From Aquimarina latercula DSM 2041 (lineage in GTDB: Bacteria > Bacteroidota > Bacteroidia > Flavobacteriales > Flavobacteriaceae): 64,000 nucleotides of DNA. Position numbers and translations under genes: made by a program. Below, piece after piece: positions 1 to 8,886 of the stretch. Positions within the stretch are counted from its first letter, which is position 1. Every line of letters starts with the position of its first letter. The DNA lies in contig NZ_KE387187.1 of NCBI RefSeq assembly GCF_000430645.1, forward strand, positions 84,875 to 148,874. Reading direction: 5' to 3'. Under the pieces are notes generated by a model. It searched no databases and had not been told where the DNA came from. It saw only the letters and a list, made by a program, of their open reading frames with translations.

Positions 1-152
1 GGATCCAAAGAATTCCAAGTATCTATTGGATCAAAAATGCCCATAAGAATGCTAACATCCTTCATAACAAACCAAACTTGACCATCAATTTCTATAGATC
101 CGAGTTTCTGGAAGTAAGTCGTATTTCTTTTCTTGGTGATTTGCGTATTCAT
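1..152 (-). CDS. Partial protein with Bro-N-like N-terminus, cut by the window edge
   Basis: Reading leftward from an ATG at 152 there is an open frame of 50 codons that runs off the window. Residues about 18-40 contain the pattern EIDGQVWFVMKDVS, which resembles the N-terminal Bro-N domain of phage and baculovirus antirepressor-like proteins (consensus idea: DG-pWFvakDVa). Only this fragment is visible, so the domain call is tentative. Similar short Bro-N proteins also occur as ordinary chromosomal genes in Bacteroidota, so this does not by itself imply a prophage. It lies downstream of the next gene and on the same strand. Confidence 0.45.
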   Translation of the reverse strand, partial: MNTQITKKRNTTYFQKLGSIEIDGQVWFVMKDVSILMGIFDPIDTWNSLD

Positions 153-179
153 ATCCAAATATTGTATAATTAATTTTTC

Positions 180-365
180 TTAAGAGGCATTTACATATGA
201 AAGTAATTCATAAACAAGAAAAGCTGGCCAAACAAATGCTTTAAGAACACCTATTATACCTACCCAAAAGCTTGTTGCCTGACTTACATAATATATTAAT
301 GCACCAATAATTCCTAAACCATAAACAGTATTAGATGAGGCATTTTTTTGTACTCTTTCTTTCAT
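180..365 (-). CDS. Small membrane protein, 61 aa
   Basis: The protein is a 61-residue hydrophobic polypeptide with two predicted membrane segments separated by a short polar stretch (roughly residues 12-28 and 34-54). I chose the ATG at 365 because the longer frame starting at 413 adds a charged extension that overlaps the upstream gene. No family is recognised. It follows the heavy-metal-binding gene by only 19 bp on the same strand, so the two are probably cotranscribed from the FNR-like promoter near 712 and share a low-oxygen or metal-related setting. Confidence 0.7.
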   Translation of the reverse strand: MKERVQKNASSNTVYGLGIIGALIYYVSQATSFWVGIIGVLKAFVWPAFLVYELLSYVNAS

Positions 366-384
366 TATAATGTGTTTTATAATT

Positions 385-657
385 TTAACTTTTTTGCATT
401 CTCCCAATAGCACAACTCACATAAGATTTAGCTTTTCTACCTAAATTGTTGCTATCATTAACCAGTGGATATCCAAGTTTAGTTAGTTCTTTCTGTACAG
501 TTTCTATACCATCATCAGTATCATAATTAAAAGACACTGTACAAGTATCAGTATTAACAGATATCTCTTTAATTCCTTCTAGAGTATGTAGTTTTTTTGC
601 AATTGTACTCTCACAACCACTACACTTCAAATTTTGAATTTTTACTGTTGTTTTCAT
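385..657 (-). CDS. Heavy-metal-associated (HMA) domain protein, copper-chaperone-like
   Basis: A 90-residue HMA (CopZ/Atx1-like) domain. The metal-binding motif K-C-S-G-C-E is at residues 11-16, followed by the ferredoxin-like fold pattern expected of this family (I-K-E-I-S-V-N, then a second helix and a final strand). Such proteins carry Cu(I) or similar soft metals in the cytoplasm. The ATG at 657 is preferred over the one two codons upstream. The C-terminal tail adds about 20 residues, including one more cysteine, beyond the usual domain. A FNR-like dyad lies 50 bp upstream of the start. Together with the cbb3 oxidase in this window, copper supply to the oxidase is a plausible but unproven role. 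Confidence 0.8.
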   Translation of the reverse strand: MKTTVKIQNLKCSGCESTIAKKLHTLEGIKEISVNTDTCTVSFNYDTDDGIETVQKELTKLGYPLVNDSNNLGRKAKSYVSCAIGRMQKS

Positions 658-675
658 AATCAAATTTTAAAAACA

Positions 676-718
676 TAAAAATAAAGACACAGGTGTTTTT
701 TTACTATGATAATTATCA
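676..718 (-). promoter_or_regulatory. FNR-like site plus -7 box for the HMA gene
   Basis: The dyad TGATAATTATCA is at 707-718. On the minus strand the box TATTTTTA (one mismatch to TAnnTTTG) is at 676-683, with centres 33 bp apart, the same spacing as at eight other promoters here. The + strand has no comparable box at that distance, so the site is assigned to the HMA gene and not to mlaE. Confidence 0.6.
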
Positions 719-803
719 GTCTTTAACGTAGATAAATCTGATTAATATCATTTTTAATCAAAAACTGCAAATCTATCTTTATAAAAAATTTAGTACTAAC
801 TCT

Positions 804-1586
804 ATGACAAAATCCCTTAGAATAGTAGGAAGAGTAAAAGCTTTTTTTATAGAAATTGGTGACTTATCATATTTTTCATTTCGATTTTTTAAAGAAGTAT
901 TCAGTAAGCCGTTTGAATTTCAAGAATTACTGCGTCAATGTTATCATATAGGCAATCGGTCTTTATTATTGGTTGGTGTAACAGGGTTCATTCTAGGATT
1001 AGTTTTTACATTACAATCTAGACCTACGCTAATGGAGTTTGGGGCAGAATCTTGGATGCCTTCTATGGTTGGAATATCAATCGTTAGAGAAATTGGTCCT
1101 GTAATTACAGCTCTGATATGCGCAGGACGCATAGGTTCCGGAATGGGTGCGGAAATAGGATCCATGAAAGTTACTGAACAAATCGATGCAATGGAAGTAT
1201 CTGGAACAAACCCTTTTAAATATTTAGTAGTAACACGTATAACCGCAACAACCTTAATGCTTCCGTTACTGATTATTTTTGGAGATGCTATTGCGTTATT
1301 TGGATCAGCTATAATAGAAAACATAAAAGGTGCTGTTTCTTATCAATTGTATTTTAATCAAGTTTTTGATGCGATAAAATTCAGTGATATCATCCCTGCT
1401 ACGATAAAATCTTTCTTTTTCGGTTTTGTCATAGGACTTGTAGGGTGCTATAAAGGGTATCATTGTAAAAAAGGAACTGCTGGTGTTGGAGAGGCATCTA
1501 ACTCAGCAGTGGTATACACTTCCATGCTGTTATTTATTATTGACTTTATAGCGGTATTTGTATCTGATATATTTTTTGAAATCTAA
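804..1586 (+). CDS. mlaE: MlaE-family ABC transporter permease
   Basis: A 260-residue integral membrane protein of the MlaE/YrbE family, the permease of ABC systems that move phospholipids between inner and outer membrane. The signature region around residues 118-140 (E-I-G-S-M-K-V-T-E-Q-I-D-A-M-E) is intact, as are five to six hydrophobic segments. It is the first gene of an operon with the ATPase (1 bp gap), the MCE-domain protein and an unknown gene. Length is typical for the family. The natural partner set mlaE-mlaF-mlaD is complete; no mlaB or mlaC is seen here, which is common in Bacteroidota. Confidence 0.93.
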   Translation: MTKSLRIVGRVKAFFIEIGDLSYFSFRFFKEVFSKPFEFQELLRQCYHIGNRSLLLVGVTGFILGLVFTLQSRPTLMEFGAESWMPSMVGISIVREIGPVITALICAGRIGSGMGAEIGSMKVTEQIDAMEVSGTNPFKYLVVTRITATTLMLPLLIIFGDAIALFGSAIIENIKGAVSYQLYFNQVFDAIKFSDIIPATIKSFFFGFVIGLVGCYKGYHCKKGTAGVGEASNSAVVYTSMLLFIIDFIAVFVSDIFFEI

Positions 1587-1587
1587 T

Positions 1588-2343
1588 ATGATGAAAAAAC
1601 AAGTAAATAAATTCCCGATTTTAGAACTTAAAGAGTTACAGAAAAGTTTTGGCAGCAATAATGTTTTAAACGGATTCAGCTTACAGCTATTCGAAGAAGA
1701 GAATTTGGTAGTTATGGGTAAATCGGGTTCAGGTAAGTCTGTAATGATTAAATGCCTGGTCGGTTTAATGCAGGCAGATAAAGGAAGTATTAAAATTAAA
1801 AATCAGGATATCACCGTCTTGGGTCAAAATGAACTAGATCTACTACGAACAGAAATAGGTTTTTTATTCCAAGGAAGCGCCTTATATGACTCAATGACTG
1901 TAAGAGAAAATTTGGAATTTCCATTACGTAGACATAAAGAAAAATTAAAGATGAAAGAAACCACAGAAGATCTAATTATCGAAGCATTAGAAAACGTAGG
2001 TTTAGTAGAGGCTATAGATCTTATGCCTTCTGAACTTTCTGGTGGTATGCAAAGACGTATTGCTTTGGCAAGAGCTCTAATTTTAAAACCAAAAATCATT
2101 TTATACGATGAACCTACAACTGGATTAGATCCTATTACGGCAAAAGAAATTATTCAATTAATGAGAAACATTCAGAAGAAATATAAAACATCATCTCTGA
2201 TAATAACACATGATGTAGACTGCGCTAGGGTAATTTCTAACAGGATAATTCTATTAGTAGATGGAATCAATTATGCAGAAGGAACATATCAAGAATTAAT
2301 ACAATCAAATGATCCTCAGGTAAAAGCTTTTTTTAAACATTAA
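1588..2343 (+). CDS. mlaF: MlaF-family ABC transporter ATPase
   Basis: A 251-residue ATP-binding subunit. Walker A is GKSGSGKS, the signature motif is LSGGMQRR and Walker B is ILYDEPTTGLDP, followed by the H-loop in the sequence ITHDVD. The start at 1588 is chosen because it leaves a 1-bp gap after mlaE; the frame is open 10 codons further upstream, but that would overlap mlaE. It couples ATP hydrolysis to lipid movement by the MlaE permease. All catalytic motifs are intact. Confidence 0.93.
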   Translation: MMKKQVNKFPILELKELQKSFGSNNVLNGFSLQLFEEENLVVMGKSGSGKSVMIKCLVGLMQADKGSIKIKNQDITVLGQNELDLLRTEIGFLFQGSALYDSMTVRENLEFPLRRHKEKLKMKETTEDLIIEALENVGLVEAIDLMPSELSGGMQRRIALARALILKPKIILYDEPTTGLDPITAKEIIQLMRNIQKKYKTSSLIITHDVDCARVISNRIILLVDGINYAEGTYQELIQSNDPQVKAFFKH

Positions 2344-2364
2344 GTACAAATCAAACCAAACGTT

Positions 2365-3342
2365 ATGCAAAAATCAGTTTCACAAAAATTAAAACTAGGT
2401 GTTTTTATAGTACTAGGTACATTATTACTGGTAACTGCACTTTATTTTATAGGAAATAAACAACATCTCTTTAGTAGCAATATTAAGGTCCTATCCCAAT
2501 TTGCCAATGTTAACGGTTTAGAGATAGGGAATAATGTTAGGTATTCTGGTATAAATGTCGGTACCGTAAGTAAAATTGAAATAATAAGTGATTATCAGAT
2601 TATAGTTGAGATGATGATACAAGAGAATATTAAGAAACATATTAAAAAAGACGCTGTAGCTACTATTGGTTCCGACGGTTTAGTTGGTAATATGATCATA
2701 AATATTATTCCAAGAGAAAGTAAATTATCATCAATTACTTCTGGAGACACAATACAATCATATAGCAGAATTGGTTCAGATGATATGCTTACAACATTAA
2801 ATGTTACCAATGAAAATGCTGCCCTATTAACCGCAGATTTATTAAAAATAACCACCGAGATTATCGATGGTAAAGGTACACTAGGCTTATTAATAAATGA
2901 TTCGACAATGGCTCAAGACCTTAAACAAACAATTTTTCAATTAAAAAAAACCAGTTCTGGAGCTTCAAATGCAATTAGCGAGCTTAATCAAATAATTTCT
3001 TCTATCAACAAAAATGAAAGTGTAGCCGGTGTTTTATTATCCGATAGTATATCTGGAAAAAAAATGAAAACGATTGTTTCTAATTTAGAGCAATCAAGTT
3101 TTGACATTAATAAGGTTACTAAAAATCTTGATTCTGCCTTAACGAATGTAGTTTCCGGAAAAGGAGCTCTGCATTATTTAACAGAAGACGAATCTTTAGT
3201 TAAAAATATAGATACAACGATTAATAATATAAAAGAAGGAACAGATCTTTTTAACCAAAATATGGAGGCGCTAAAACACAATTTCTTTTTTAGAGGGTAT
3301 TTTAAAAAACTCGAAAAGGAAGAAAAGAAAAAAGACAATTAA
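2365..3342 (+). CDS. mlaD: MlaD-family MCE-domain protein
   Basis: A 325-residue protein with one N-terminal membrane helix (about residues 11-27) and a single MCE domain (about 38-118) with the typical hydrophobic pattern around N-G-L-E-I-G-N-N-V-R-Y-S-G-I-N-V-G. The rest is long, polar and probably helical, as in MCE proteins that form periplasmic hexameric rings or tunnels. It lies 21 bp after mlaF. The family binds and passes lipids across the periplasm. The C-terminal region has repeated K-G-x-L-x-x-L/Y-L type motifs also seen in other Bacteroidota MCE proteins. Confidence 0.9.
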   Translation: MQKSVSQKLKLGVFIVLGTLLLVTALYFIGNKQHLFSSNIKVLSQFANVNGLEIGNNVRYSGINVGTVSKIEIISDYQIIVEMMIQENIKKHIKKDAVATIGSDGLVGNMIINIIPRESKLSSITSGDTIQSYSRIGSDDMLTTLNVTNENAALLTADLLKITTEIIDGKGTLGLLINDSTMAQDLKQTIFQLKKTSSGASNAISELNQIISSINKNESVAGVLLSDSISGKKMKTIVSNLEQSSFDINKVTKNLDSALTNVVSGKGALHYLTEDESLVKNIDTTINNIKEGTDLFNQNMEALKHNFFFRGYFKKLEKEEKKKDN

Positions 3343-3358
3343 ATCAAAAACTTGTATT

Positions 3359-3847
3359 ATGAAAATTGAACATCTCGAAGAACACGTAAATGACTATAGA
3401 ACCTCAATTAAAACTGTTGTAGACAAAAGGTTACTTTGGAAAACAAAGACAAAAGGTCTACTCATCAAAACACTAAAAACTATAGTAAAACTATACGATA
3501 TTGGATGGAAAGTACAAGAATTAAGTTGGATTCATAATAATGAAGCTATCAACATTACTTTTGACTCCTTCCCTAATGAATTAATAGATTGTACTAATTT
3601 GATTCCTGCATATCAATTCTTACCAGGTGGAGCATTGATTTTTTCTCAATCATATAACGGCGATATTTATATTTTCATGTTATTTCCTGAAATTGAAAAC
3701 CTACCCAAAGAAAACAATGTAGTAGAATTAGGTACCTATACCCCAGAAACAATATCCGAAAAATTGATTATCGAAAAGGTCGATGAATTTCTGAAAGAAA
3801 TGATACGTTGGGAAGTACCTTCTGTTAAAAGCAAGGTTGGTTATTGA
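3359..3847 (+). CDS. Hypothetical protein at the end of the mla operon, 162 aa
   Basis: A 162-residue soluble protein with no signal peptide or membrane segment and no family that I recognise. It starts 16 bp after mlaD on the same strand, so it is probably part of that operon. The sequence is mixed alpha/beta, with a central stretch rich in aromatic residues (A-Y-Q-F-L-P-G-G-A-L-I-F) and a charged helical N-terminus. A role in lipid transport is suggested only by position. Confidence 0.75.
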   Translation: MKIEHLEEHVNDYRTSIKTVVDKRLLWKTKTKGLLIKTLKTIVKLYDIGWKVQELSWIHNNEAINITFDSFPNELIDCTNLIPAYQFLPGGALIFSQSYNGDIYIFMLFPEIENLPKENNVVELGTYTPETISEKLIIEKVDEFLKEMIRWEVPSVKSKVGY

Positions 3848-3927
3848 TATCTTATAAAAAGAGGGTGATATAATAATTCAGTAAAAGCTATGAAATAAAG
3901 CGGGTTAAAACAATTTACCAATTAATC

Positions 3928-4725
3928 TTATGTTAAGATCTCATATCTTGAAATCTTTGCTTTAAAATATTCTAACTTCTGTCCATTAATATTCCAAATT
4001 CCTGTCATCGAATTAGGAAGTAAGAACCCATCATAACTTTTATACGCTCCTATTTCTCCTATAAAATTTTCTAGAATAGTATCTCTATATCTTTTAGTTT
4101 CGAAATGATCTATTAAACCGTTCTCAGCAAAAAAGAAAAACCCTTCAATAGTAAGATTTCCTTTTACCATAATAGCCTTTACACTCCTAGTGCTTATAGT
4201 TTCCCATGAAATATCAGAATCCAAAAATCCAACAGGAAACCATATCAATTCTCCTAAGTACCTCGCTAAAGAACTCTGATCTACTTCTCGACCAAAGAAC
4301 CGAGCTATATTTTTAAAACCAAAAAAACTAACTTTCACTTCTCCCTTATTATTTATGCTCTTATCTCTGATAAGTATTGGAAAACTTTTTGCTTTCCAGA
4401 TAAACCCATAATTAACTGAAGACATATATTGAACAGCTGTAAAGCTTCTCCATTTCTTATCTATACCGGCTCTGATTTTACCAGCTTGATTGAATACGAC
4501 ATTGCAATATTTTGGTTTTCCCAACACTCCTACTTTAATCAAATAATTTTTTACCAAATCAGGAAGTCCATTCATATCCTCTAATGAAATCTTTACATTA
4601 GACTTATTATTAAGACCAAGGAGAACTGCTTTTTCTTGTTCTACATTATTATTAAATAACAAAAAACCAATTACACCTACTAATATTAATATTATCAAGA
4701 ATCCACCTATTATCCATAAAACCAT
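3928..4725 (-). CDS. DUF6544/DUF6920-like membrane-anchored protein
   Basis: A 265-residue protein with one N-terminal membrane helix (about residues 3-24) and a soluble domain resembling the DUF6544 (DUF6920) family. Typical features are the segment L-P-x-x-V-x-N-Y-L around residues 54-62 and a later tryptophan-rich strand pattern near G-E-L-I-W-F-P. The function of the family is unknown. It converges with the mla operon and has its own upstream region of about 250 bp shared with the divergent gene at 4980. Confidence 0.7.
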   Translation of the reverse strand: MVLWIIGGFLIILILVGVIGFLLFNNNVEQEKAVLLGLNNKSNVKISLEDMNGLPDLVKNYLIKVGVLGKPKYCNVVFNQAGKIRAGIDKKWRSFTAVQYMSSVNYGFIWKAKSFPILIRDKSINNKGEVKVSFFGFKNIARFFGREVDQSSLARYLGELIWFPVGFLDSDISWETISTRSVKAIMVKGNLTIEGFFFFAENGLIDHFETKRYRDTILENFIGEIGAYKSYDGFLLPNSMTGIWNINGQKLEYFKAKISRYEILT

Positions 4726-4910
4726 TTTTCCTATTTTTTAAATACTATCACAGTCTATTTTATGATTCGACCTGTCTGATTTGTAAAATTTAAATCAAGT
4801 ATAACTTCCAATAAGGATAATCACTGTTCCTCATTTAATTATTTAAAATATTAAACTTATTATCCGAATTACAACTATCCAAATTTCATAGAAAACACAA
4901 TGTTTTGGAA

Positions 4911-4953
4911 TGACATTTATCATATTTAAAAACAAAGAGAGCCATTATTTTTG
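4911..4953 (+). promoter_or_regulatory. FNR-like site plus -7 box for the membrane gene at 4980
   Basis: The dyad TGACATTTATCA is at 4911-4922 and a perfect TAnnTTTG box (TATTTTTG) at 4946-4953. Centre-to-centre distance is 33 bp. The predicted transcript starts about 20 bp before the ATG at 4980. Confidence 0.7.
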
Positions 4954-4979
4954 AAATAAATTTAAAGATCACTATAGTT

Positions 4980-5366
4980 ATGGACGTATCAATTTTTTTA
5001 GCTAAATTCTGGGGATGGTATCTTCTCATATTCTTTCTTATACTAAGTTTTAATACCACTCGTATAAAACAAGTTTTTGAAAATCTGAAAGATCAAAAAT
5101 TCTTGATAACTACCTCTTTTATAGCTATCATTATTGGATTACTCAATATTCTTTTTCATAACATATGGGAACCAAATTGGAAATTTATAATCACCGCTAT
5201 AGGTTGGATTTCATTAGGGATAGGATTAGCACTATTTATTTTTCCTGAAGGAACTACAAAGTGGCTAGAATTCATTAACATAAAGCTAGTGCAAATATTA
5301 TATGTTTTATTATTCTTAATTGGAATTTTCTTACTCAACATATCCTATCAATTAGTACCATATTAA
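4980..5366 (+). CDS. Four-helix membrane protein, 128 aa
   Basis: A 128-residue hydrophobic protein with four predicted transmembrane helices (about residues 11-26, 39-58, 66-84 and 98-120) and short loops. I do not recognise the family. The FNR-like promoter with a perfect -7 box directly upstream puts it in the same probable regulon as the cbb3 oxidase. The next two + strand genes (flavodoxin-like protein and hibernation factor) may be cotranscribed, although the 112-bp gap leaves room for another promoter. Confidence 0.75.
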   Translation: MDVSIFLAKFWGWYLLIFFLILSFNTTRIKQVFENLKDQKFLITTSFIAIIIGLLNILFHNIWEPNWKFIITAIGWISLGIGLALFIFPEGTTKWLEFINIKLVQILYVLLFLIGIFLLNISYQLVPY

Positions 5367-5478
5367 TAGTATAAAAACGCAAGTACGCACATAAAAAGCT
5401 GAAGAAATCAAAAGATAAAGAAAAACTATAGCCTACTAAAAATCTTATACTTTGAGTGCCAACTAAAGCATCTTATTA

Positions 5479-6075
5479 ATGAAAAGAAAAAAAATGAATA
5501 ACTTATTATTGGTAATAGGATTGATATTAGCAATTTGGATGACTCTTTCCATTGTTGTAAGAAAAAAAGGAGCAAAAAGAATATCATTTATAGGCTCATC
5601 TACCAATGAATATAAAGCACTAATCATTTATGATCCTGATCCAATTTACAACCTAGACGAAAAGATTAGTCGGTCCTTTGCTAAAGGCCTAGCTGAAAAT
5701 GGATGGTTATCAACATTATCAACTGTAACTTCTACATCAGAAATAAAGGAAAAAGAACAATTTGATCTTTACGTATTTTGCTCAAACACTTACAACTGGG
5801 CTCCTGATAAGGCTATAAAAGAATACATTAATAACAGTAATCATCTAAAAGAAAAAAAAGTGGTTGCAATTACTTTAGGGAGTGGTGCAACAAAAAGATC
5901 ACAACGAATACTCGAAGAATTAATAAAAAAAAGAGGAGCAAAATTAATGGGATCCAGAGAATTTTGGCTAATGAAACCTAATAACGAATCAAAATCGAAA
6001 AGATCTAACATTAAGATTGCTGTAGAAATGGCAAATACTTTTGGAAAAGAAATTGCTAAAAAAATTAAAAACTAA
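5479..6075 (+). CDS. Membrane-anchored flavodoxin-like protein
   Basis: A 198-residue protein with one N-terminal membrane helix (about residues 7-25) and a flavodoxin-like alpha/beta domain. The first strand and loop are A-L-I-I-Y-D-P-D-P, a later strand is F-D-L-Y-V-F-C-S-N-T, and a third is K-V-V-A-I-T-L-G-S-G. These fit the family fold, but the usual phosphate-binding T/S-x-T-G-N-T loop is not clearly present, so FMN binding is uncertain. The ATG at 5479 precedes a lysine-rich start before the helix. It lies 12 bp upstream of the hibernation factor gene and is probably in one operon with it. Confidence 0.6.
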   Translation: MKRKKMNNLLLVIGLILAIWMTLSIVVRKKGAKRISFIGSSTNEYKALIIYDPDPIYNLDEKISRSFAKGLAENGWLSTLSTVTSTSEIKEKEQFDLYVFCSNTYNWAPDKAIKEYINNSNHLKEKKVVAITLGSGATKRSQRILEELIKKRGAKLMGSREFWLMKPNNESKSKRSNIKIAVEMANTFGKEIAKKIKN

Positions 6076-6087
6076 AATTACTTACTT

Positions 6088-6390
6088 ATGAAAACAAACA
6101 TTCAGTTCGTACAAATGCCAACAAGTGAATATATGGAAGGTTATGTACAAGAAAAATTAGAAAAATTATATAAAAAATATGATTGGATCATTAAATCAGA
6201 TGTATTTTTCAAAAAAGAAAACGATCCCAAAGGAAATGGAAAAATATGTGATGTTGAATTAAGTTTATCAGGTCCAAAAATATTCGCTACATCTAACGAG
6301 AAGAATTTTGAATTAGCTGTTAAAGAAACAATTAGCGATCTAGAAAAACAACTCAAAAAGAGAAAGCAAGAGATGAAACCATATATCTAA
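6088..6390 (+). CDS. raiA: Ribosome hibernation promoting factor / RaiA family
   Basis: A 100-residue short-form HPF/YfiA protein with the family fold: I-Q-F-V-Q-M strand, helix with Y-V-Q-E-K-L-E-K-L, the V-E-L-S-L-S-G-P strand, and a final lysine-rich helix containing D-L-E-K-Q-L-K-K. It binds the 30S decoding centre and silences ribosomes when growth stops. It lacks the C-terminal dimerisation domain of long HPF. Transcription ends at a strong hairpin directly downstream. Its placement beside oxygen-limitation genes fits a role in growth arrest. Confidence 0.88.
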   Translation: MKTNIQFVQMPTSEYMEGYVQEKLEKLYKKYDWIIKSDVFFKKENDPKGNGKICDVELSLSGPKIFATSNEKNFELAVKETISDLEKQLKKRKQEMKPYI

Positions 6391-6412
6391 ATATTTATTA
6401 GAAATTCATAGA

Positions 6413-6444
6413 GGGTATTAAGGAGAGCCTTAATACCCTTCTCT
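6413..6444 (+). terminator. Intrinsic terminator after raiA
   Basis: A perfect 11-bp stem (GGGTATTAAGG at 6413-6423, CCTTAATACCC at 6428-6438) with a 4-base loop is followed by a short pyrimidine-rich tail. It lies between converging genes and may serve both strands. Confidence 0.8.
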
Positions 6445-6509
6445 ATATCTTGATACGATAAAGAAATTATAAATTCAAACTCAAAAACCGATGGTATTTT
6501 TCACTTTCA

Positions 6510-7388
6510 TTACTTCGGTTTTGATTTCCAAAAACCATATAAAAGTTGTCCAAAAAAGTTTTTAGGCACTTTTTCATCTCCGGGAAAACCGATTTCGATA
6601 GTACCACTATTCTCCGGTATGTAATTCGTTTTAAAAATATAATCCCATACACTCAAACTAATTCCAAAGTTAACACCATAGGAATCTTTTGGTAGTGCAT
6701 AAGAGTGATGGTATAAATGCATAACTGGATTATTTAAAATATACTTCATAGGTCCCCAAGTAATTTTAATATTTGCGTGATTAAAATGCCCTATAGTAAT
6801 AGCTACGAAATGTACAATATAGGCTTGCTCCGGTTCAAAACCTCCTAGAATCATTACTCCAATAGTTTTCAAAGGTTTATAAAATATATTTTCCATCCAA
6901 TGATATCTAAGATGAGCTGCAAAACCCATTTCCTTGACTGAATGATGAATCTTATGAAATCTCCAAAGAAAGGGATATTTGTGAAGTAGCACATGGGTAA
7001 ACCACTGAACAAAATCCAAGATGATAAAAAAGACAATTAATTGTCCCCACATTGGTAAATCAGAAATGTCTAAAAGTGTCAAACTTTTAGCTGATATTCC
7101 AACATCTGCGAAAAACACTGCAATAAGTTGATAGAACCCACTAATTACAATCGCAAAAACGAAAAAATTGAAGAACATATAAAACCCATCTAACCAAAAA
7201 TCTTTTCTAAAAACAGACTGTTCTTTTCTCCAAGGAAATAGTACTTCCAAACTCCAAACCAGCAATGAAATTACTATCAGACCCCAAAAATAATTTGTAT
7301 ACCAAGGCACTTCTAATAGTATTGAATTCCAGGTCCACTGGATATTATTGATAAAAGCATCAATAAAGGCATTGATATACTTCTCCAT
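6510..7388 (-). CDS. Sterol desaturase / fatty acid hydroxylase family membrane protein
   Basis: A 292-residue membrane protein of the fatty acid hydroxylase superfamily. The histidine clusters that bind the di-iron centre are visible: H-V-L-L-H near residue 132, R-F-H-K-I-H-H near 144, a further H near F-N-H-A-N, and H-L-Y-H-H near 225. The family oxidises lipids or carotenoids using O2; the substrate cannot be told here. It has about five hydrophobic segments. It is an isolated minus-strand gene; no FNR-like dyad was found upstream. Confidence 0.85.
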   Translation of the reverse strand: MEKYINAFIDAFINNIQWTWNSILLEVPWYTNYFWGLIVISLLVWSLEVLFPWRKEQSVFRKDFWLDGFYMFFNFFVFAIVISGFYQLIAVFFADVGISAKSLTLLDISDLPMWGQLIVFFIILDFVQWFTHVLLHKYPFLWRFHKIHHSVKEMGFAAHLRYHWMENIFYKPLKTIGVMILGGFEPEQAYIVHFVAITIGHFNHANIKITWGPMKYILNNPVMHLYHHSYALPKDSYGVNFGISLSVWDYIFKTNYIPENSGTIEIGFPGDEKVPKNFFGQLLYGFWKSKPK

Positions 7389-7567
7389 AGCATAAAATTT
7401 TATAGAATAACGGATACTATTCTGTCGTCTAAAACATTAAAACATTTCTTTTCCTACCTCATCTAATCAACGAAATAATTTCACAGCTTAAAAATATAAA
7501 AAGTGAATACTTCTTTCAGTAACTTATGTTACAATATATAAATACAGAAAAACCATCTTTATAAAAA

Positions 7568-7840
7568 CTAATAACGAATTTCAAACATTGTATAAGGTAA
7601 AACATCACCTTCTTCTATAGAAACATCAGTAACTTCAGCCAATTCTGGTCCTTTACCACACCAATCTAAGAATGTTTTTAGTTGTGTCTTATTCCCTTCA
7701 ACCTCTATATAAACATTACCATCAGACATATTCTTTACAATTCCTCTTACATCTAATTCCCACGCTTTTTCTAAGGTACTTTTTCTGTACCAAACTCCTT
7801 GTACTTTTCCTTTTACAACTATATTATAATGTTTGACCAT
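7568..7840 (-). CDS. acyP: Acylphosphatase
   Basis: A 90-residue acylphosphatase. The catalytic arginine is in the motif G-K-V-Q-G-V-W-Y-R-K (residue 19) and the catalytic asparagine is in V-K-N-M-S-D-G (about residue 37), both conserved. The enzyme hydrolyses acyl phosphates such as acetyl phosphate and carbamoyl phosphate. Full length for the family and a confident call. It is a single gene, not in an obvious operon. Confidence 0.95.
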   Translation of the reverse strand: MVKHYNIVVKGKVQGVWYRKSTLEKAWELDVRGIVKNMSDGNVYIEVEGNKTQLKTFLDWCGKGPELAEVTDVSIEEGDVLPYTMFEIRY

Positions 7841-7959
7841 ATTACTTTGTCATTAAAACTTCAATATTATACAATATACCTAAAGTTCGAAACAACTATA
7901 AAACATTTAACTATTCTTATAAATATGCATGATAATAAAACTATCACGAATTGTAAGTA

Positions 7960-8002
7960 TGAGAATTATCATATTAATTAATCTAAACATCTTCTACTTT
8001 TG
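7960..8002 (+). promoter_or_regulatory. FNR-like site plus -7 box for the first usp gene
   Basis: The dyad TGAGAATTATCA is at 7960-7971 and a perfect TACTTTTG box at 7995-8002, centres 33 bp apart. The start codon follows at 8023. Confidence 0.7.
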
Positions 8003-8022
8003 ATTTTGTAAAACAATTAGAT

Positions 8023-8859
8023 ATGAAAAAAATTCTTGTTCCAATAGACTTTTCTGAGAATTCAGAATATGCATTACGTGTTGCAGCTTCAATTGCAAAG
8101 CAACAACAAGCAGAAATTATTGTGCTACACATGCTTGGTTTATCCGAAGCAATCTTAACTAAAGACGAAGCACAAGAAACTGCTGAGGCCATTTATTATT
8201 TAAAACTTGCCGAAAAAAGATTTAGTACATTTTTAAATAAAGATTTCCTAAATGGAATTAAAGTAACAGAAACAGTACAAAACTATAAGATATTTAGCGA
8301 ACTAAATGAAGTCGCAAAGGAAAACAATGTAGATCTTATCGTTATGGGCTCCCATGGAAGCAGCGGATTAAGTGAAGTATTCGTTGGATCGAATACCGAA
8401 AAAGTGGTTCGTACTTCCGATGTCCCTGTGCTAGTAATTAAACATAAAATTGATGAATTTATAATTAAGGAAGCTGTCTTTGCTTGTGACTTTAAAATAG
8501 AAAACATCAAAGCTTATAATAAAGCAAAAAGATTGTTTGAATTATTAGATGCTACATTACACTTAGTTTATGTAAACTTACCAGGTGATCGATTTAGGAA
8601 TTCTAATCAAATTGAAAAACGCATTAAAGACTTTCTTTTTAAGGCGGATTCTGGAAATTTAGAGAATTTTGAAAATGTATATGTCCAAAATGATTATTCT
8701 GTCGAAAGTGGAATTTTTAACTACTGTAAAAAAGTAAATGCTGATATTATTGGAATACCAACTCACGGAAGACAAGGAATATCACACTTTTTTAATGGAA
8801 GTATTGGAGAGGATATTGCAAATCATGCTAATGAACCCGTTATTACGTTTAAGATTTAG
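8023..8859 (+). CDS. Universal stress protein, tandem UspA domains
   Basis: A 278-residue protein made of two UspA domains (about 1-145 and 148-278). The first has the ATP-binding pattern G-S-H-G-S-S-G followed by V-G-S-N-T-E; the second ends with G-I-P-T-H-G-R-Q-G-I and F-N-G-S-I-G-E. Such proteins are induced by growth arrest, oxygen limitation and other stress. It is monocistronic, bounded by an FNR-like promoter and a strong terminator, and resembles the second usp gene at 16966. Confidence 0.92.
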   Translation: MKKILVPIDFSENSEYALRVAASIAKQQQAEIIVLHMLGLSEAILTKDEAQETAEAIYYLKLAEKRFSTFLNKDFLNGIKVTETVQNYKIFSELNEVAKENNVDLIVMGSHGSSGLSEVFVGSNTEKVVRTSDVPVLVIKHKIDEFIIKEAVFACDFKIENIKAYNKAKRLFELLDATLHLVYVNLPGDRFRNSNQIEKRIKDFLFKADSGNLENFENVYVQNDYSVESGIFNYCKKVNADIIGIPTHGRQGISHFFNGSIGEDIANHANEPVITFKI

Positions 8860-8886
8860 GATTATATAAGTTTTTATAGTACTCTA

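Noticed and set aside
1..152. Prophage at the left edge, because of the Bro-N-like fragment
   Set aside because: No other phage gene is visible and Bro-N proteins occur as single chromosomal genes.
944..1324. 126-codon antisense frame inside mlaE
   Set aside because: mlaE is unmistakable on the other strand and the antisense product shows no family signal.
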